Shown here: piece by piece, positions 44,968-54,283 of the stretch | Position numbering within the stretch: the stretch's first letter is position 1 | How the letters are laid out: every line of letters starts with the position of its first letter | Source of the DNA: Sediminicola sp. YIK13 | Lineage (GTDB): Bacteria; Bacteroidota; Bacteroidia; Flavobacteriales; Flavobacteriaceae | Assembly (NCBI RefSeq): GCF_001430825.1 | Contig: NZ_CP010535.1 | Coordinates: 1,158,501-1,222,500 of the forward strand | Length of the DNA stretch: 64,000 bases | Direction: 5' to 3' | Position numbers and translations under genes: made by a program | Notes under the pieces: generated by a model | What the model was told of the DNA's origin: nothing | The model's database searches: none | What the model saw: the letters and a program-made list of their open reading frames with translations, nothing else

Positions 44968-45975
44968 TTAGTCTGTTTTAAAAAATAGATTTGGAAAAAT
45001 GTCTTCTGGTTCTTTTTGAGTTGCATTCATTTTTAATGTGACTTGTAAAAAACCCTTTCCATACCCATAAAATTGTATAGTCACCGCTACCAAAGTAAGG
45101 ATTGCAATTTCCAAATCCCTATTTTTAACTAAGGCATCGATAAAAACCATGCCAAAATAGAAGCCATAGACCAAAAGTAAGAAAGTACTTCCCATTATTG
45201 CAAATACAAAAGATACCAAAAGTCCCAGGCAAAAAAATGATGGAAACCAATATGTTATTTTCGCAGTTCCAGGATGCCATTTATTTAATATTGGCCTTAC
45301 CATCCCAAATTTATTTACTTGGACATAAAACTTCTTCCAATCTATACGTCTCTTATGATATACAAAAGCTTCAGGTATCAGCTTTGTCTTAAATCCTTTT
45401 TCCCAAATGCGAATGGTAAGGTCGGGGTCTTCTCCAGGGTGTATGTTACCGTACCCCCCAGTAGCCATGAAAGCCTTTTTGGAAATCCCCATATTAAAAC
45501 TTCGAGGCTGAAATTTATCAACGGCTTTTTTGGCGCCCCTAATCCCTCCTGTTGTCAATACAGAGGTCATGGCATAGTTGATGGCCTTTTGTACTTTTGA
45601 GAAAGATTGATGGGCAGCATCAGGACCTCCGTAACAATCAACAAATTCCGCTTTTAAAGAGGTATGGACTACATCTAAATATTCTGGTGGTAGAAGACAG
45701 TCAGAATCCAATACTAAGAAATAATTTCCTTTTGCATGACGCATTCCATAATTTCTGGAATCCCCTGGGCCAGAGTTGGCTTTTTCTAGGTACGTAATGG
45801 AAAGTTGCGATTCGTATGCGCTTACGACCTCCTTTGAACTAATCGTAGAACCATCCTCTACAATTACTATCTCAAAAGGCCCCGTATACGTCTGGTACAA
45901 TAGACTATCCAACAGCTCCCTAATTTCATTTGGCCTGTTATAAACGGGAACGATAAAGGAAAAAAACAACTCCAT
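44968..45975 (-). CDS. Family 2 glycosyltransferase, membrane-anchored
   Basis: A 335-residue GT-A fold enzyme. The N-terminal FSFIVPVYNRPNEIRELLDSLLYQ is the nucleotide-sugar-binding start; the metal-binding motif is in LVLDSDCLLPP and the acceptor region contains GGYGNIHPGEDPDLTIRIWEKGF (ED). The C-terminus has two to three hydrophobic segments (FPSFFCLGLLVSFVFAIMGSTFLLLVYGFYFGMVF). It probably adds a sugar to an envelope glycan or lipid carrier. It heads the GT-YbbR-coaE unit and starts 68 bases after fabI ends. Confidence 0.88.
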   Translation of the reverse strand: MELFFSFIVPVYNRPNEIRELLDSLLYQTYTGPFEIVIVEDGSTISSKEVVSAYESQLSITYLEKANSGPGDSRNYGMRHAKGNYFLVLDSDCLLPPEYLDVVHTSLKAEFVDCYGGPDAAHQSFSKVQKAINYAMTSVLTTGGIRGAKKAVDKFQPRSFNMGISKKAFMATGGYGNIHPGEDPDLTIRIWEKGFKTKLIPEAFVYHKRRIDWKKFYVQVNKFGMVRPILNKWHPGTAKITYWFPSFFCLGLLVSFVFAIMGSTFLLLVYGFYFGMVFIDALVKNRDLEIAILTLVAVTIQFYGYGKGFLQVTLKMNATQKEPEDIFPNLFFKTD

Positions 45976-45993
45976 ATCTCTATTTTATAAACA

Positions 45994-46024
45994 TAAAAAG
46001 CCATCCTTTTAAATGGGATGGCCT
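45994..46024 (-). terminator. Terminator after fabI
   Basis: On the minus strand the stem GCCATCC / GGATGGC has a nine-base loop and is followed by TTTTTA, downstream of the fabI stop. Confidence 0.7.
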
Positions 46025-46043
46025 TATATCTATGGTTGCAATA

Positions 46044-46856
46044 CTACTTCGTAAATTGCTCTATAACTTCTTGACTTACGCCTGTACTTGAAAAGCCACC
46101 GTCATGAAAAAGATTCTGCATGGTTACTTTTTTTGTCAAATCTGAAAACAAAGAGACTGTATAATCTGCACAGTCCTGGGCTGATGCATTCCCCAAAGGT
46201 GACATTTTTTCGGCATAACTTATAAAGCCATCAAACCCTTTTACCCCTTGACCTGCAGTTGTAGGCGTTGGAGACTGTGAAATAGTATTTACCCTTACTT
46301 TCTTATCCTTTCCAAAGAAATAGCCAAAGCTACGAGCTACAGACTCTAAGTATGCTTTGTTATCCGCCATATCATTATAATCTGGGAACGTTCTTTGGGC
46401 GGCCATATATGTCAAGGCTACAATGCTTCCCCATTCGTTCATAGCGTCTGCTTTATATAGCGTCTGCATTACTTTATGAAAGGAAAGTGCTGAAACGTCC
46501 CAACCTTTTGCGGTAAAATCATATTTCTCATCGGTATACGCCCTTCCTTTACGAACGTTTACAGACATCCCAATGGAATGCAAAACAAAATCGAGTTTTC
46601 CCCCAAGAATTTCAACAGCTTTAGCCACTAAGTTTTCCAAATCCTCTTCACTGGTTGCATCTGCAGGAAAAATTTCTGAACCGGTTTTTTTGGCAAGTTC
46701 ATTGATTTGCCCCATTCTCATTGCTATTGGTGCGTTGGTCAAAACGAACGTACCACCCTCAGCATGAACTCTTTCCGCTGTTTTCCAAGCTATTGAATTT
46801 TCATCCAAAGCCCCAAAAATAATTCCTCTTTTACCTTTTAATAAGTTGTATGACAT
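46044..46856 (-). CDS. fabI: Enoyl-[acyl-carrier-protein] reductase (NADH)
   Basis: A 270-residue SDR-type enzyme: GKRGIIFGALDENSIAWKTAERVHAEG (the FabI nucleotide motif), LHSIGMSVNVRKGRAYTDE, and the Tyr-x6-Lys pair in YNDMADNK, all diagnostic. It reduces trans-2-enoyl-ACP to acyl-ACP in fatty acid synthesis and is the target of triclosan-type inhibitors. A promoter with TATCTTTG lies just upstream, between recN and fabI, so it is independent of recN. Cytoplasmic. Confidence 0.96.
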   Translation of the reverse strand: MSYNLLKGKRGIIFGALDENSIAWKTAERVHAEGGTFVLTNAPIAMRMGQINELAKKTGSEIFPADATSEEDLENLVAKAVEILGGKLDFVLHSIGMSVNVRKGRAYTDEKYDFTAKGWDVSALSFHKVMQTLYKADAMNEWGSIVALTYMAAQRTFPDYNDMADNKAYLESVARSFGYFFGKDKKVRVNTISQSPTPTTAGQGVKGFDGFISYAEKMSPLGNASAQDCADYTVSLFSDLTKKVTMQNLFHDGGFSSTGVSQEVIEQFTK

Positions 46857-46889
46857 GTGTAAACAGTTTTCTTAGGTTGTTATTTGTTT

Positions 46890-46917
46890 CAAAGATATTT
46901 AAAATAAGTTAATTCAA
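46890..46917 (-). promoter_or_regulatory. Putative promoter of fabI
   Basis: On the minus strand TATCTTTG (46897 to 46890) is a perfect -7 element, with TTG at 46917-46915 (17-base spacer, slightly short). It predicts a leader near 28 bases before the ATG at 46856. Confidence 0.55.
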
Positions 46918-48561
46918 GAGCTCTCTTGCGTGTGCAATCGCAGAATCGGACATGGCCTTTCCTCCCAGCATCTCCGCCAATTCGGCCACCCGCTCCTCTT
47001 GACTTAATTTTTTCATATTGGTATGGGTCTCCAAATTATCTTCTTCTTTGTACACCTTAAAGTGCTGATCCCCTTTAGAAGCCACTTGCGGTAAGTGTGT
47101 AATGGAAAAAATTTGCATCCCTTGGCTCATTTCTTTCATTATGTCGCCCATCTTGGAGGAAACCTCACCGGAAACTCCCGTATCAATTTCATCGAACATC
47201 ATGGTGGGCAACTGTTCGTATTTGGCCAATATAGATTTTATAGTCAACATAATCCGAGACAATTCCCCTCCTGATGCCACTTTTTTCAATGGACCGAAAT
47301 CTGTTCCTTTATTGGCTGAAAAGAGAAATACCAAGGTATCCTTTCCTTTTTTGCCAAAGGTTGTGGCGGGATGTATTTCTATTTTAAAGGTAGCGCTCGG
47401 CATGGCCAAGGACGCCAACATTTCCTCTAGTTGTTTCTTAAGTAAAGGTACAACCTTTTCCCTCCGTTTTCTAAGGGTTACAGCTATCGCTTCCAACTCT
47501 TTGTCCTGAGCGGATAATTGGGCCTGTTTTGCTTTAATGGCGGCGCCTACATTCTCGGTAGCGTCTACCTTTTGGGCCAAGTCCTCTTTAATCGCTATCA
47601 GTTCGGAAATATCCTGGGCGTTATGTTTTTTCAACAGATCGTACAACAATTGAAGCTTTCCGTTGATCTGTTCCAATAACTGGGGATTTGCCTCTACCTT
47701 ATCAAAAAAGTCCTGTAGCTCGGTAGAGATATCGTCCATTTCTATAAAAACCGACTGTATACGTTCATTAATGGATGTAAACTGTGTTCCGAACCCAGCT
47801 AATTTATTGGATATCTGTTTTAATTCTGTAAGTATTGTAACTATTCCTATCTGTTCGTCAGTGAGCAATTGGTTCCCTTTGGACAGGTATTCTGTGATGG
47901 TCTCCACATTGCTCAGTTGCTCATACTGTTCTTCCAATTCTTCCTGAACACCGATCTTCAGTGGAGCCGATTCCAATTCCTTTAGCAAAAAGCTATTGTA
48001 TTCGTGCTCTTTGGTACTGTTTTCCTGAAATTCCAGTAACTTTTTCAGTTCCTTTTCAGTTTCTAGATACTTGGAACGTTTCTTTCCGAAATCGTCCAAA
48101 ATCTTACTATTGTCCGCAAGGGCATCGATCACCTTCAATTGAAAATCGTCCTCGGTCATCTGCATTGTTTGATGCTGGGAATGTACATCTATCAGACAAT
48201 CACCCAAATAGGATAAGATATCCAGTGTTACCGGGGTATCATTAACAAAGGCCCTAGATTTACCACTGGGCAATATCTCCCTTCTTAAGATGGTTTTGGG
48301 CTCGTAATCCAACTCTTTTTCCTTGAAAAAAGGTGCCAGATTGTATTTTCCAATTTCAAATTCCGCCTCTACTATACATTTGGCATCCTTGTTCTTAAGG
48401 GAGGAAAGATCTGCTCTTTTTCCCAAAACCAAAGAAAGGCCACCCAATAAGATCGACTTACCAGCCCCTGTTTCTCCAGTAATAATGGTGAAGCCATTGG
48501 TAAACGAAACGTTTAAATGGTCTATTAATGCGTAATTTTTAATTGAGATTGTAGTCAGCAA
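46909..48561 (-). CDS. recN: DNA repair protein RecN
   Basis: A 550-residue SMC-like ATPase. The N-terminal half has Walker A GETGAGKSI near residues 30-38 and the FVNDTPVTLDILSYLG and HSQHQTMQMTE segments. A long coiled coil spans about 150-370. The C-terminal half has the ABC signature VASGGELSRIMLTIKS and Walker B MMFDEIDTGVSGEVSSKMG. It helps organise DNA ends in double-strand break repair. It is last in the bamD-rpoZ-coaBC-DUF4835-recN order, 57 bases after DUF4835. Confidence 0.97.
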   Translation of the reverse strand: MLTTISIKNYALIDHLNVSFTNGFTIITGETGAGKSILLGGLSLVLGKRADLSSLKNKDAKCIVEAEFEIGKYNLAPFFKEKELDYEPKTILRREILPSGKSRAFVNDTPVTLDILSYLGDCLIDVHSQHQTMQMTEDDFQLKVIDALADNSKILDDFGKKRSKYLETEKELKKLLEFQENSTKEHEYNSFLLKELESAPLKIGVQEELEEQYEQLSNVETITEYLSKGNQLLTDEQIGIVTILTELKQISNKLAGFGTQFTSINERIQSVFIEMDDISTELQDFFDKVEANPQLLEQINGKLQLLYDLLKKHNAQDISELIAIKEDLAQKVDATENVGAAIKAKQAQLSAQDKELEAIAVTLRKRREKVVPLLKKQLEEMLASLAMPSATFKIEIHPATTFGKKGKDTLVFLFSANKGTDFGPLKKVASGGELSRIMLTIKSILAKYEQLPTMMFDEIDTGVSGEVSSKMGDIMKEMSQGMQIFSITHLPQVASKGDQHFKVYKEEDNLETHTNMKKLSQEERVAELAEMLGGKAMSDSAIAHARELLN

Positions 48562-48618
48562 AGTTGAATAGATTATTGCCGTAAAGATAATTGATATTCC
48601 ACTGGAAAAAAATGGAGG

Positions 48619-49509
48619 TCAATATTTTATTTCATTCCATGTATTAGAATAAAAAGGAGCAATTCTTGTTAGCGTTTCTTTGAGCTGAACAATGTCCATT
48701 TTAGGGCCGTCGGAAAAGATATCCTTGATCTCCTCAGATTTGGCGTCAAAAAAGGTTTGGATTAGAAAAGCATTTGGGCGTCGTTTCACCATTGTTTCCA
48801 TTAATCGCATAGTTCCTGCAATTACTTGTTTCCCTGTACTGTTGTTATCAGCCAGGATATCTAGTCCTTTTCTATGGTAATTGTACATGGCGATGCGGTA
48901 TTCCCTAAAGGTGTTGGACATCAAATTATCAACCAACTCAAAACGTGTGCGTTCACTGGTTGATTGACTCCATCCCGTAAAATTACTGCCCTGAGCTTGG
49001 GTAACGATATTTTGGGCTTTTCTAAAAAATTCATTTCCTCCCTCCAATGCAAAAGTATCGGCATCCAATCCTAGTATTATATAAACGTAATAAGACACTA
49101 CGCCCACCAAATTGGAATCAAATACATTTTCATTGTATACCAAGGGCTGGAACTCTATATATTCGAAATTAAATTGATTGTCTTTGTAATTGAATACAGG
49201 ACTTTCATAGGACGTATTGTATACCGGCCTTGAAGATTGTAATTGAATACTTGCCTTGAACCTATTGGATTCAAATTCTGAAACGGTAATGAACATCCTT
49301 GCGTTAACCCTTTCCCGGTCCTTATAGACCTTATTGGTCCATTTACTTTTATTCACAAAATCGTTCAGGGAACGCTCCAAGGTCTTAAATATCTGTTGAT
49401 TGGTTTGTCCTACTTGATCTGAATTAATGGTAATAGTACAGTTTAATTCTTGGGCGTACAATGAAATGGAAAGCAGTGTACAACAAATAGCAAGTAAAAG
49501 CCTATGCAT
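48619..49509 (-). CDS. DUF4835 family exported protein
   Basis: A 296-residue protein with a signal peptide (MHRLLLAICCTLLSISLYAQ) and the DUF4835 pattern: LNCTITINSDQVGQTNQQIFKTLERSLNDFVNKSKWTN-type N-terminus, YNTSYESPVFNYKDNQF, VSYYVYIILGLDADTFALEGG and FREYRIAMYNYHRKGLD. It is conserved across Bacteroidota directly after coaBC, but no function is established to my knowledge; an outer-membrane or periplasmic role is likely. It overlaps coaBC by eight bases. Confidence 0.9.
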   Translation of the reverse strand: MHRLLLAICCTLLSISLYAQELNCTITINSDQVGQTNQQIFKTLERSLNDFVNKSKWTNKVYKDRERVNARMFITVSEFESNRFKASIQLQSSRPVYNTSYESPVFNYKDNQFNFEYIEFQPLVYNENVFDSNLVGVVSYYVYIILGLDADTFALEGGNEFFRKAQNIVTQAQGSNFTGWSQSTSERTRFELVDNLMSNTFREYRIAMYNYHRKGLDILADNNSTGKQVIAGTMRLMETMVKRRPNAFLIQTFFDAKSEEIKDIFSDGPKMDIVQLKETLTRIAPFYSNTWNEIKY

Positions 49510-50707
49510 GGAGTCTATTGATTATTTCATTCATTATATCCAACGCTACCTCTGCCTTGGTCTTTAATCCAAACGTTTTAATACTTAAATTCTTATCTAT
49601 AAATGAAATTTTATTGGTCGCTTTTCCAAAACCAGCACCAGTATCATTTAAGGAGTTCAAGACTATGGCATCCAGATTTTTCTTGGCCAATTTACCCGTT
49701 GCGTTTTCGAGCTCATTTTCAGTTTCCAGCGCAAAGCCAACCAAATATTGATCTTTCTTATGTTGCCCTAAGGATAGTAGTATATCCTTGTTTTTGACCA
49801 ATTCCAAGGTGAGGCTATCCTCCTTTTTCTTGATTTTTTGATCCGCAACTACTTTAGGCCTATAATCGGAAACAGCCGCAGCACAGATAACAATATCCAT
49901 ATTACCGTACTTGGCATGTACCTCATCATACATCTGATCAGCAGAAACCACTCGTATAAGGCTAATATTGTCGTTTTGAACATTTAAAGCAGAAGGTCCA
50001 GAAATTAAGACCACCTCAGCACCTTTGGCAGCTGCCGCTTTTGCCAGTTCAAATCCCATCAGGCCAGATGAATGGTTGCCAATAAACCGAACAGGGTCTA
50101 TTGCCTCGTAGGTAGGTCCGGCGGTAATCAATACGTTTTTTCCTTTCAATGGCAATCCACTGGATATATATTCCTTTAAAAAAGCAAGAATATCTTCGGG
50201 TTCAGCCATACGTCCCTCCCCATGCAGCCCACTTGCCAATTCCCCAGAAGTAGCGGGAATCATAATATTACCATAAGACTGTAATTTCTCAAAGGTAGCT
50301 AAGGACGATGGGTGTTTATACATGTCCAAATCCATTGCGGGGGCAAAGAAAACCGGACATTTCGCCGATAAGTAAGCAGCAAGAAGCAAGTTGTCACAAG
50401 TGCCATTTGCCATTTTAGACAAGGTATTGGCAGTTGCCGGGGCAATGAGCATAAGGTCTGCCCAGAGTCCCAATTCCACGTGATTGTTCCAAGAAACACT
50501 TTCCTCTTCTTCGTTAACGAAGGATGAAAGTACTGGATTCTTCGATAAGGTGGCAAGGGTTAATGGAGAAACAAAAGAGCTGGCGCTATCTGTTAAAATC
50601 ACTTTAACATTAGCGCCAGCTTTTATCAGTAAACGAACAAGAAATGTTGTTTTATACGCGGCTATACCTCCGGTAATTCCTAGAAGGATATTTTTACCGC
50701 CCAACAT
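49502..50707 (-). CDS. coaBC: Bifunctional phosphopantothenoylcysteine decarboxylase / phosphopantothenate-cysteine ligase
   Basis: A 401-residue fusion. The N-terminal flavoprotein CoaC (residues 1-175) has GITGGIAAYKTTFLVR, the catalytic-His region VSWNNHVELGLWADLMLIAPATANTLSKMA and FFAPAMDLDMY. The C-terminal CoaB (about 185-400) has KNVLITAGPTYEAIDPVRFIGNHSSG and the AAAVSDYRP and ALETENE motifs. It converts 4'-phosphopantothenate to 4'-phosphopantetheine. It starts three bases after rpoZ ends. Confidence 0.97.
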   Translation of the reverse strand: MLGGKNILLGITGGIAAYKTTFLVRLLIKAGANVKVILTDSASSFVSPLTLATLSKNPVLSSFVNEEEESVSWNNHVELGLWADLMLIAPATANTLSKMANGTCDNLLLAAYLSAKCPVFFAPAMDLDMYKHPSSLATFEKLQSYGNIMIPATSGELASGLHGEGRMAEPEDILAFLKEYISSGLPLKGKNVLITAGPTYEAIDPVRFIGNHSSGLMGFELAKAAAAKGAEVVLISGPSALNVQNDNISLIRVVSADQMYDEVHAKYGNMDIVICAAAVSDYRPKVVADQKIKKKEDSLTLELVKNKDILLSLGQHKKDQYLVGFALETENELENATGKLAKKNLDAIVLNSLNDTGAGFGKATNKISFIDKNLSIKTFGLKTKAEVALDIMNEIINRLHA

Positions 50708-50710
50708 GAC

Positions 50711-51043
50711 TTAAACGTCTTTTTCTGTATTCCTGTGGTAAATTTTATCTTCCAACCATTCTACTACAGCCAAAGCATGTGGCTTTGGAAGTTTTTCGTA
50801 GAATTTAGAAACTTCGATCTGCTCTTTGTTTTCAAAAACCTCATCCAAGCTATCACTGTAAGTAGCAAACTCTTCTAATTTTTCCAACAACTCCTTTTTT
50901 ATTTCAGAGTTGATCTGAATCGCTCTTTTAGAAACGATGGAAATAGCTTCGTAAATATTACCGGTATTAGCGTCAAACTCATTCTTATTAATGGTAACCG
51001 TAGAAACGGGAGCCTTAGAGTTTTTCAAATCGTTCATGTTCAT
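50711..51043 (-). CDS. rpoZ: RNA polymerase omega subunit (Bacteroidota type)
   Basis: A 110-residue protein (MNMNDLKNSKAPVSTVTINKNEFDA) matching the Bacteroidota omega-like RpoZ. The NTGNIYEAISIVSKRAIQIN stretch corresponds to the conserved omega helix that clamps the beta-prime C-terminus. It supports assembly of RNA polymerase. The position directly upstream of coaBC and downstream of bamD is the usual one in flavobacteria. Confidence 0.9.
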   Translation of the reverse strand: MNMNDLKNSKAPVSTVTINKNEFDANTGNIYEAISIVSKRAIQINSEIKKELLEKLEEFATYSDSLDEVFENKEQIEVSKFYEKLPKPHALAVVEWLEDKIYHRNTEKDV

Positions 51044-51056
51044 GGTGATAGTATTT

Positions 51057-51866
51057 TTATTTGGAAAAATTTTCTAATTCTTTATTGATCGTTTGCAACA
51101 TATCATCCGCCTCCTTGAGATATTTTGATTCAGGATAATACTTTTTTAAATTGTTATAGGCCACCTTAGCCGATTGTAAACGCTCTGCTTTTTTTGAATC
51201 AAAACTATTGATAGCAAAATTGGTAGAGGCATTGAATTTGTAAAATAAGGCGTCTTCCCTATAAATAGATCCGGGAAAATCCGATAAAAAGTTTTCCGCA
51301 CCACTAATCGCCGGTGTAAGAAAACTAAAATCAAAAGCACTGATCTTGTTATATTGTGCAACAATTTCTATCGCCTTCTTTTCCTTTTTTGTGGTAAGCT
51401 CCTTGGCCATGATATTGGCTCTCTCAAAAAATTCTGAGTCGGGATAGGTGTTGATGAAATTTTGAAGTTTCACCAATGCCTTATCAGTATCCGTTTGGTC
51501 CAATGAATATTTCGGAGAAAGTTCATAATAACTTTGAGCTCCAAGAAAGGCTGCCTCCTGTAATTTCTCGCTTTTTGGGTAAGATTTAATAAATCTTTCA
51601 AACTGATAACCAGCTAAATTGTAGTCGCCAATCTTAAAATAAGAATCTGCAAAAAAGAACATCACACGTTCTCCCTGTGGTTTTCCTACATATTTAGGTG
51701 CAATCTGCTCCAGCAATCTGTTTGCTTTCTTAAAATCTCCTGCATTGTATAATTTTTCGGCCATTTCATATTTTGCCGAACTGTCCTCATTCTTAAGCAC
51801 TTTCTGGTACTCACTACAAGAACTAAATATAACTACAAATACTAAAAGGGATAAAAGCTGCCTCAT
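51057..51866 (-). CDS. bamD: Outer-membrane protein assembly factor BamD
   Basis: 269 residues from the ATG at 51866 (MRQLLSLLVFVVIFSSC), a clean lipoprotein signal with lipobox FSSC; an ATG four codons upstream (51878) is possible but would coincide with the expected transcription start. The mature protein consists of tetratricopeptide repeats (YEMAEKLYNAGDFKKANRLLEQIAP, VMFFFADSYFKIGDYNLAGYQFERFIKSYPKS). BamD is the lipoprotein that works with BamA to insert beta-barrel proteins. It heads the transcript with rpoZ, coaBC, DUF4835 and recN. Confidence 0.95.
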   Translation of the reverse strand: MRQLLSLLVFVVIFSSCSEYQKVLKNEDSSAKYEMAEKLYNAGDFKKANRLLEQIAPKYVGKPQGERVMFFFADSYFKIGDYNLAGYQFERFIKSYPKSEKLQEAAFLGAQSYYELSPKYSLDQTDTDKALVKLQNFINTYPDSEFFERANIMAKELTTKKEKKAIEIVAQYNKISAFDFSFLTPAISGAENFLSDFPGSIYREDALFYKFNASTNFAINSFDSKKAERLQSAKVAYNNLKKYYPESKYLKEADDMLQTINKELENFSK

Positions 51867-51882
51867 TTTTAAAAACATTCTG

Positions 51883-51890
51883 CAAAATTA
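51883..51890 (-). promoter_or_regulatory. Putative -7 element of the bamD operon
   Basis: On the minus strand it reads TAATTTTG, matching TAnnTTTG, 17 bases before the ATG at 51866. No clear -33 element is seen. Confidence 0.4.
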
Positions 51891-52024
51891 GCGATTCTTA
51901 ACGGATATAAAAAACATTTTTTCACAGGCTAAAATAGTCCTATGACCTGCCTTCTTACGTCTATTTAGCGAAGTTTTAACGTTACACAGATTACCTAACG
52001 GAATTACACCATGGCCAAGAGCAA

Positions 52025-52918
52025 TTATGCAGGTACTTTTGATAGGGATTTTAGAAATTTATCAATTCTTACTTTGAGTTCAGAAGTCGCTTCCATTAGG
52101 GGTAACCTGACTACCGCGGTAGAAAGCTTCAGAGATTCAAACATGGCCTTAATCCCTGCTGGATTTCCTTCATGAAAGATAAGGGACATGGCATCCATCA
52201 ATTCATAATGCAATGCATAAGCCTCCTTAACATTACCCGCCAATCCTAACTTGATCATCTTGGACAACTCGGTCGGGGTACCCTGCCCCAATACTGAAAT
52301 TACGCCGGCACCACCAGCAAGTACTGTAGGTAAAGCCGTAATATCATCTCCTGAAATGACCATAAAGCCTTTTGGGCTCTCTTTAATAATCTGCATAATC
52401 TGGGTTATATCACCACAGGCCTCCTTGATGGCCACGATATTTTCAAACTCATGGGCCAACCTCAACGTTGTTGCCGGCAACATATTACTACCTGTTCTCC
52501 CTGGCACATTGTACAAAATAATGGGCTTTGGCGAAGCTTGGGACAAGGCTTTAAAATGTTGGTATATTCCTTCTTGTGTCGGTTTGTTGTAATAAGGTGA
52601 AACAGAAAGTATCGCTTCAAATTCCCTTAAATCTGCTTGTTGAAGTTCCTCTACCAAAGCAGCAGTATTGTTTCCGCCAACACCAAGAACCAAAGGCAAC
52701 CTTCCTGCATTCGCAGAAACAATCGTATCGATCACCAGTTGTTTTTCAAATTTACTAAGGGTAACTGATTCCCCCGTTGTCCCCAATACCACTAAATAAT
52801 CAATACCACCATCGATACAAAAGCCTACTATTCTTCCCAAAGCTTCCGTATCCACAGAAAAATCTTTCCTAAACGGGGTGACCAATGCTACTCCCGTTCC
52901 CTGCAACTGTTCCATCAT
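52025..52918 (-). CDS. dapA: 4-hydroxy-tetrahydrodipicolinate synthase
   Basis: A 297-residue TIM-barrel aldolase: [48 protein letters not shown] (catalytic Tyr), [13 protein letters not shown], and the Schiff-base lysine in [11 protein letters not shown]. It condenses pyruvate with aspartate semialdehyde at the branch to lysine and diaminopimelate. It overlaps the upstream DUF6913-like gene by four bases (two consecutive ATGs at 52918 and 52915), so translation is coupled. Confidence 0.97.
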   Translation of the reverse strand: MMEQLQGTGVALVTPFRKDFSVDTEALGRIVGFCIDGGIDYLVVLGTTGESVTLSKFEKQLVIDTIVSANAGRLPLVLGVGGNNTAALVEELQQADLREFEAILSVSPYYNKPTQEGIYQHFKALSQASPKPIILYNVPGRTGSNMLPATTLRLAHEFENIVAIKEACGDITQIMQIIKESPKGFMVISGDDITALPTVLAGGAGVISVLGQGTPTELSKMIKLGLAGNVKEAYALHYELMDAMSLIFHEGNPAGIKAMFESLKLSTAVVRLPLMEATSELKVRIDKFLKSLSKVPA

Positions 52919-53451
52919 TTAATTTCGTTAAGAATAAACAAATACTTTTTAAGTTCTTTTTTAAAAATAGTAAAGTCCTTTATCGAAGTATTCAATATTA
53001 AATCATTTAAATTTTTATCTACTTCTCCAAAACCAACATTCAATCTAGCTTTGGAATGTAATGTCATCAATTGCAACACCAACTTATCTTCCGTATAATA
53101 ATTGATCAACAAATCAAATTCCTTACTTAAAAACTCATAGGCATAACCATTCTGTATCTCGCCTTTCCAACCCAGATCCCTATCTGTAAACATGGGTGCG
53201 GCATAGGGAGAATTCTTGTTGTATTCTTCCTTATAACCAATCACTTGGACCGCATTTGGTTGTAAAGAAAATTCAAGAGCTAAATCGTAAAAGGCTTGAA
53301 CATCATCAAACTGGTCCAAATTCACAATACAACCTATAGAGGTAACCCCCTTTTTTCCATCTATACCCTTTGCTTTCTTGCCCAATTCCCTTTTAAGAAA
53401 ATTTTGACCAGACTTCTGTTTAAATTTATCGGTAATAGCCCTTAAAAACAT
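52915..53451 (-). CDS. DUF6913-like conserved protein upstream of dapA
   Basis: A 178-residue cytoplasmic protein with a lysine-rich N-terminus ([27 protein letters not shown]) and conserved-looking segments ([81 protein letters not shown]). I think it belongs to the family catalogued as DUF6913, which typically precedes dapA in flavobacteria. Function is unknown. It is divergent from the 5'-nucleotidase genes across 66 bases that contain a long perfect palindrome. Confidence 0.8.
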   Translation of the reverse strand: MFLRAITDKFKQKSGQNFLKRELGKKAKGIDGKKGVTSIGCIVNLDQFDDVQAFYDLALEFSLQPNAVQVIGYKEEYNKNSPYAAPMFTDRDLGWKGEIQNGYAYEFLSKEFDLLINYYTEDKLVLQLMTLHSKARLNVGFGEVDKNLNDLILNTSIKDFTIFKKELKKYLFILNEIK

Positions 53452-53456
53452 GTATT

Positions 53457-53478
53457 TTTACATTTGTACAAATGTAAA
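53457..53478. promoter_or_regulatory. 22-base perfect palindrome in a divergent promoter region
   Basis: The left arm TTTACATTTGT is followed directly by its exact complement, with no spacer, five bases upstream of the DUF6913-like start codon. It contains two overlapping TACA-N2-TGTA dyads (53459-53468 and 53467-53476) and, on both strands, a TACATTTG sequence fitting the -7 consensus. A TATCTTCG (53508 to 53501) could be the real minus-strand -7 element, placing the palindrome just downstream of transcription start. It is a strong operator candidate. Confidence 0.65.
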
Positions 53479-53517
53479 TAATATCCAAATAAAACTCATA
53501 CGAAGATACGCAGTATA

Positions 53518-54282
53518 ATGAATTTAAAAATACAACATTTTGTTATAATTATAACATTGGGCGTGTTTATCTCCTGTAAACAAAATCCGCCGACCCTTAT
53601 TAAGATTGAGGGCAAACAATTGCCTGTTACCTCCAAGATTTCGGCAGTAGATTCCATAGAACAGTTTGTAACCCCATATAGGAACCGGATCAACGAAGTA
53701 TTGGACAGCACTCTGGCTTATGCCACAGCTACATTTAGTCCAAAAGATGGCGCCCTAAATTCCAGTGCCGGTAACTTTATGGCAGACATTGTAATGTCTG
53801 AAGCTAGCCCCATTTTTAAAAATAGAACCAACAAAGAAATAGATTTTTCCATTTTGAATAGTGGGGGTATACGTGCGGTAATATCCAAAGGTGACGTGAC
53901 CGCAAGGAACATGTACCAGGTTATGCCCTTTGAAAATACAATTGTTGTTGTTGAACTTACGGCAAAATCGGTAAGGGATCTTATTGCGTATCTAATACAA
54001 TCCAGACAGCCACATCCTATATCTGGGATTCAGATTATGATTGATAGAGATGGAAGTTTAACCTCTGTTAATATTCAAGGTAAACCCTTTGATGAGGACC
54101 GCACCTACTTTGTGGCCACCTCCAACTACTTGGCCAACGGGGGTGATAATATGACCTTTTTTACAAATAATAAAGGAGTAACAGAAACGGATTATCTCTT
54201 AAGAAATGCCATGATCGATTACATTAGGAAGACGGACACCATAGTGCCCTTTGTAGATGATAGATTTATTCAAACAAAGTAA
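53518..54282 (+). CDS. 5'-nucleotidase C-terminal domain lipoprotein (separate half of UshA-like enzyme)
   Basis: A 254-residue lipoprotein (lipobox FISC after MNLKIQHFVIIITLGVFISC). It consists of the 5_nucleotid_C domain alone: YATATFSPKDGALNSSAGNFMADI, FSILNSGGIRAVISKGDVTARNMYQVMPFENTIVVVELTAKSV (the NSGG-IR substrate loop) and TYFVATSNYLANGGDNMTFF. In UshA this domain binds the nucleotide base, while the N-terminal domain holds the metals. Here the metal domain is a separate gene starting two bases after this stop. The two products probably act together in the periplasm. Confidence 0.9.
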   Translation: MNLKIQHFVIIITLGVFISCKQNPPTLIKIEGKQLPVTSKISAVDSIEQFVTPYRNRINEVLDSTLAYATATFSPKDGALNSSAGNFMADIVMSEASPIFKNRTNKEIDFSILNSGGIRAVISKGDVTARNMYQVMPFENTIVVVELTAKSVRDLIAYLIQSRQPHPISGIQIMIDRDGSLTSVNIQGKPFDEDRTYFVATSNYLANGGDNMTFFTNNKGVTETDYLLRNAMIDYIRKTDTIVPFVDDRFIQTK

Positions 54283-54283
54283 A

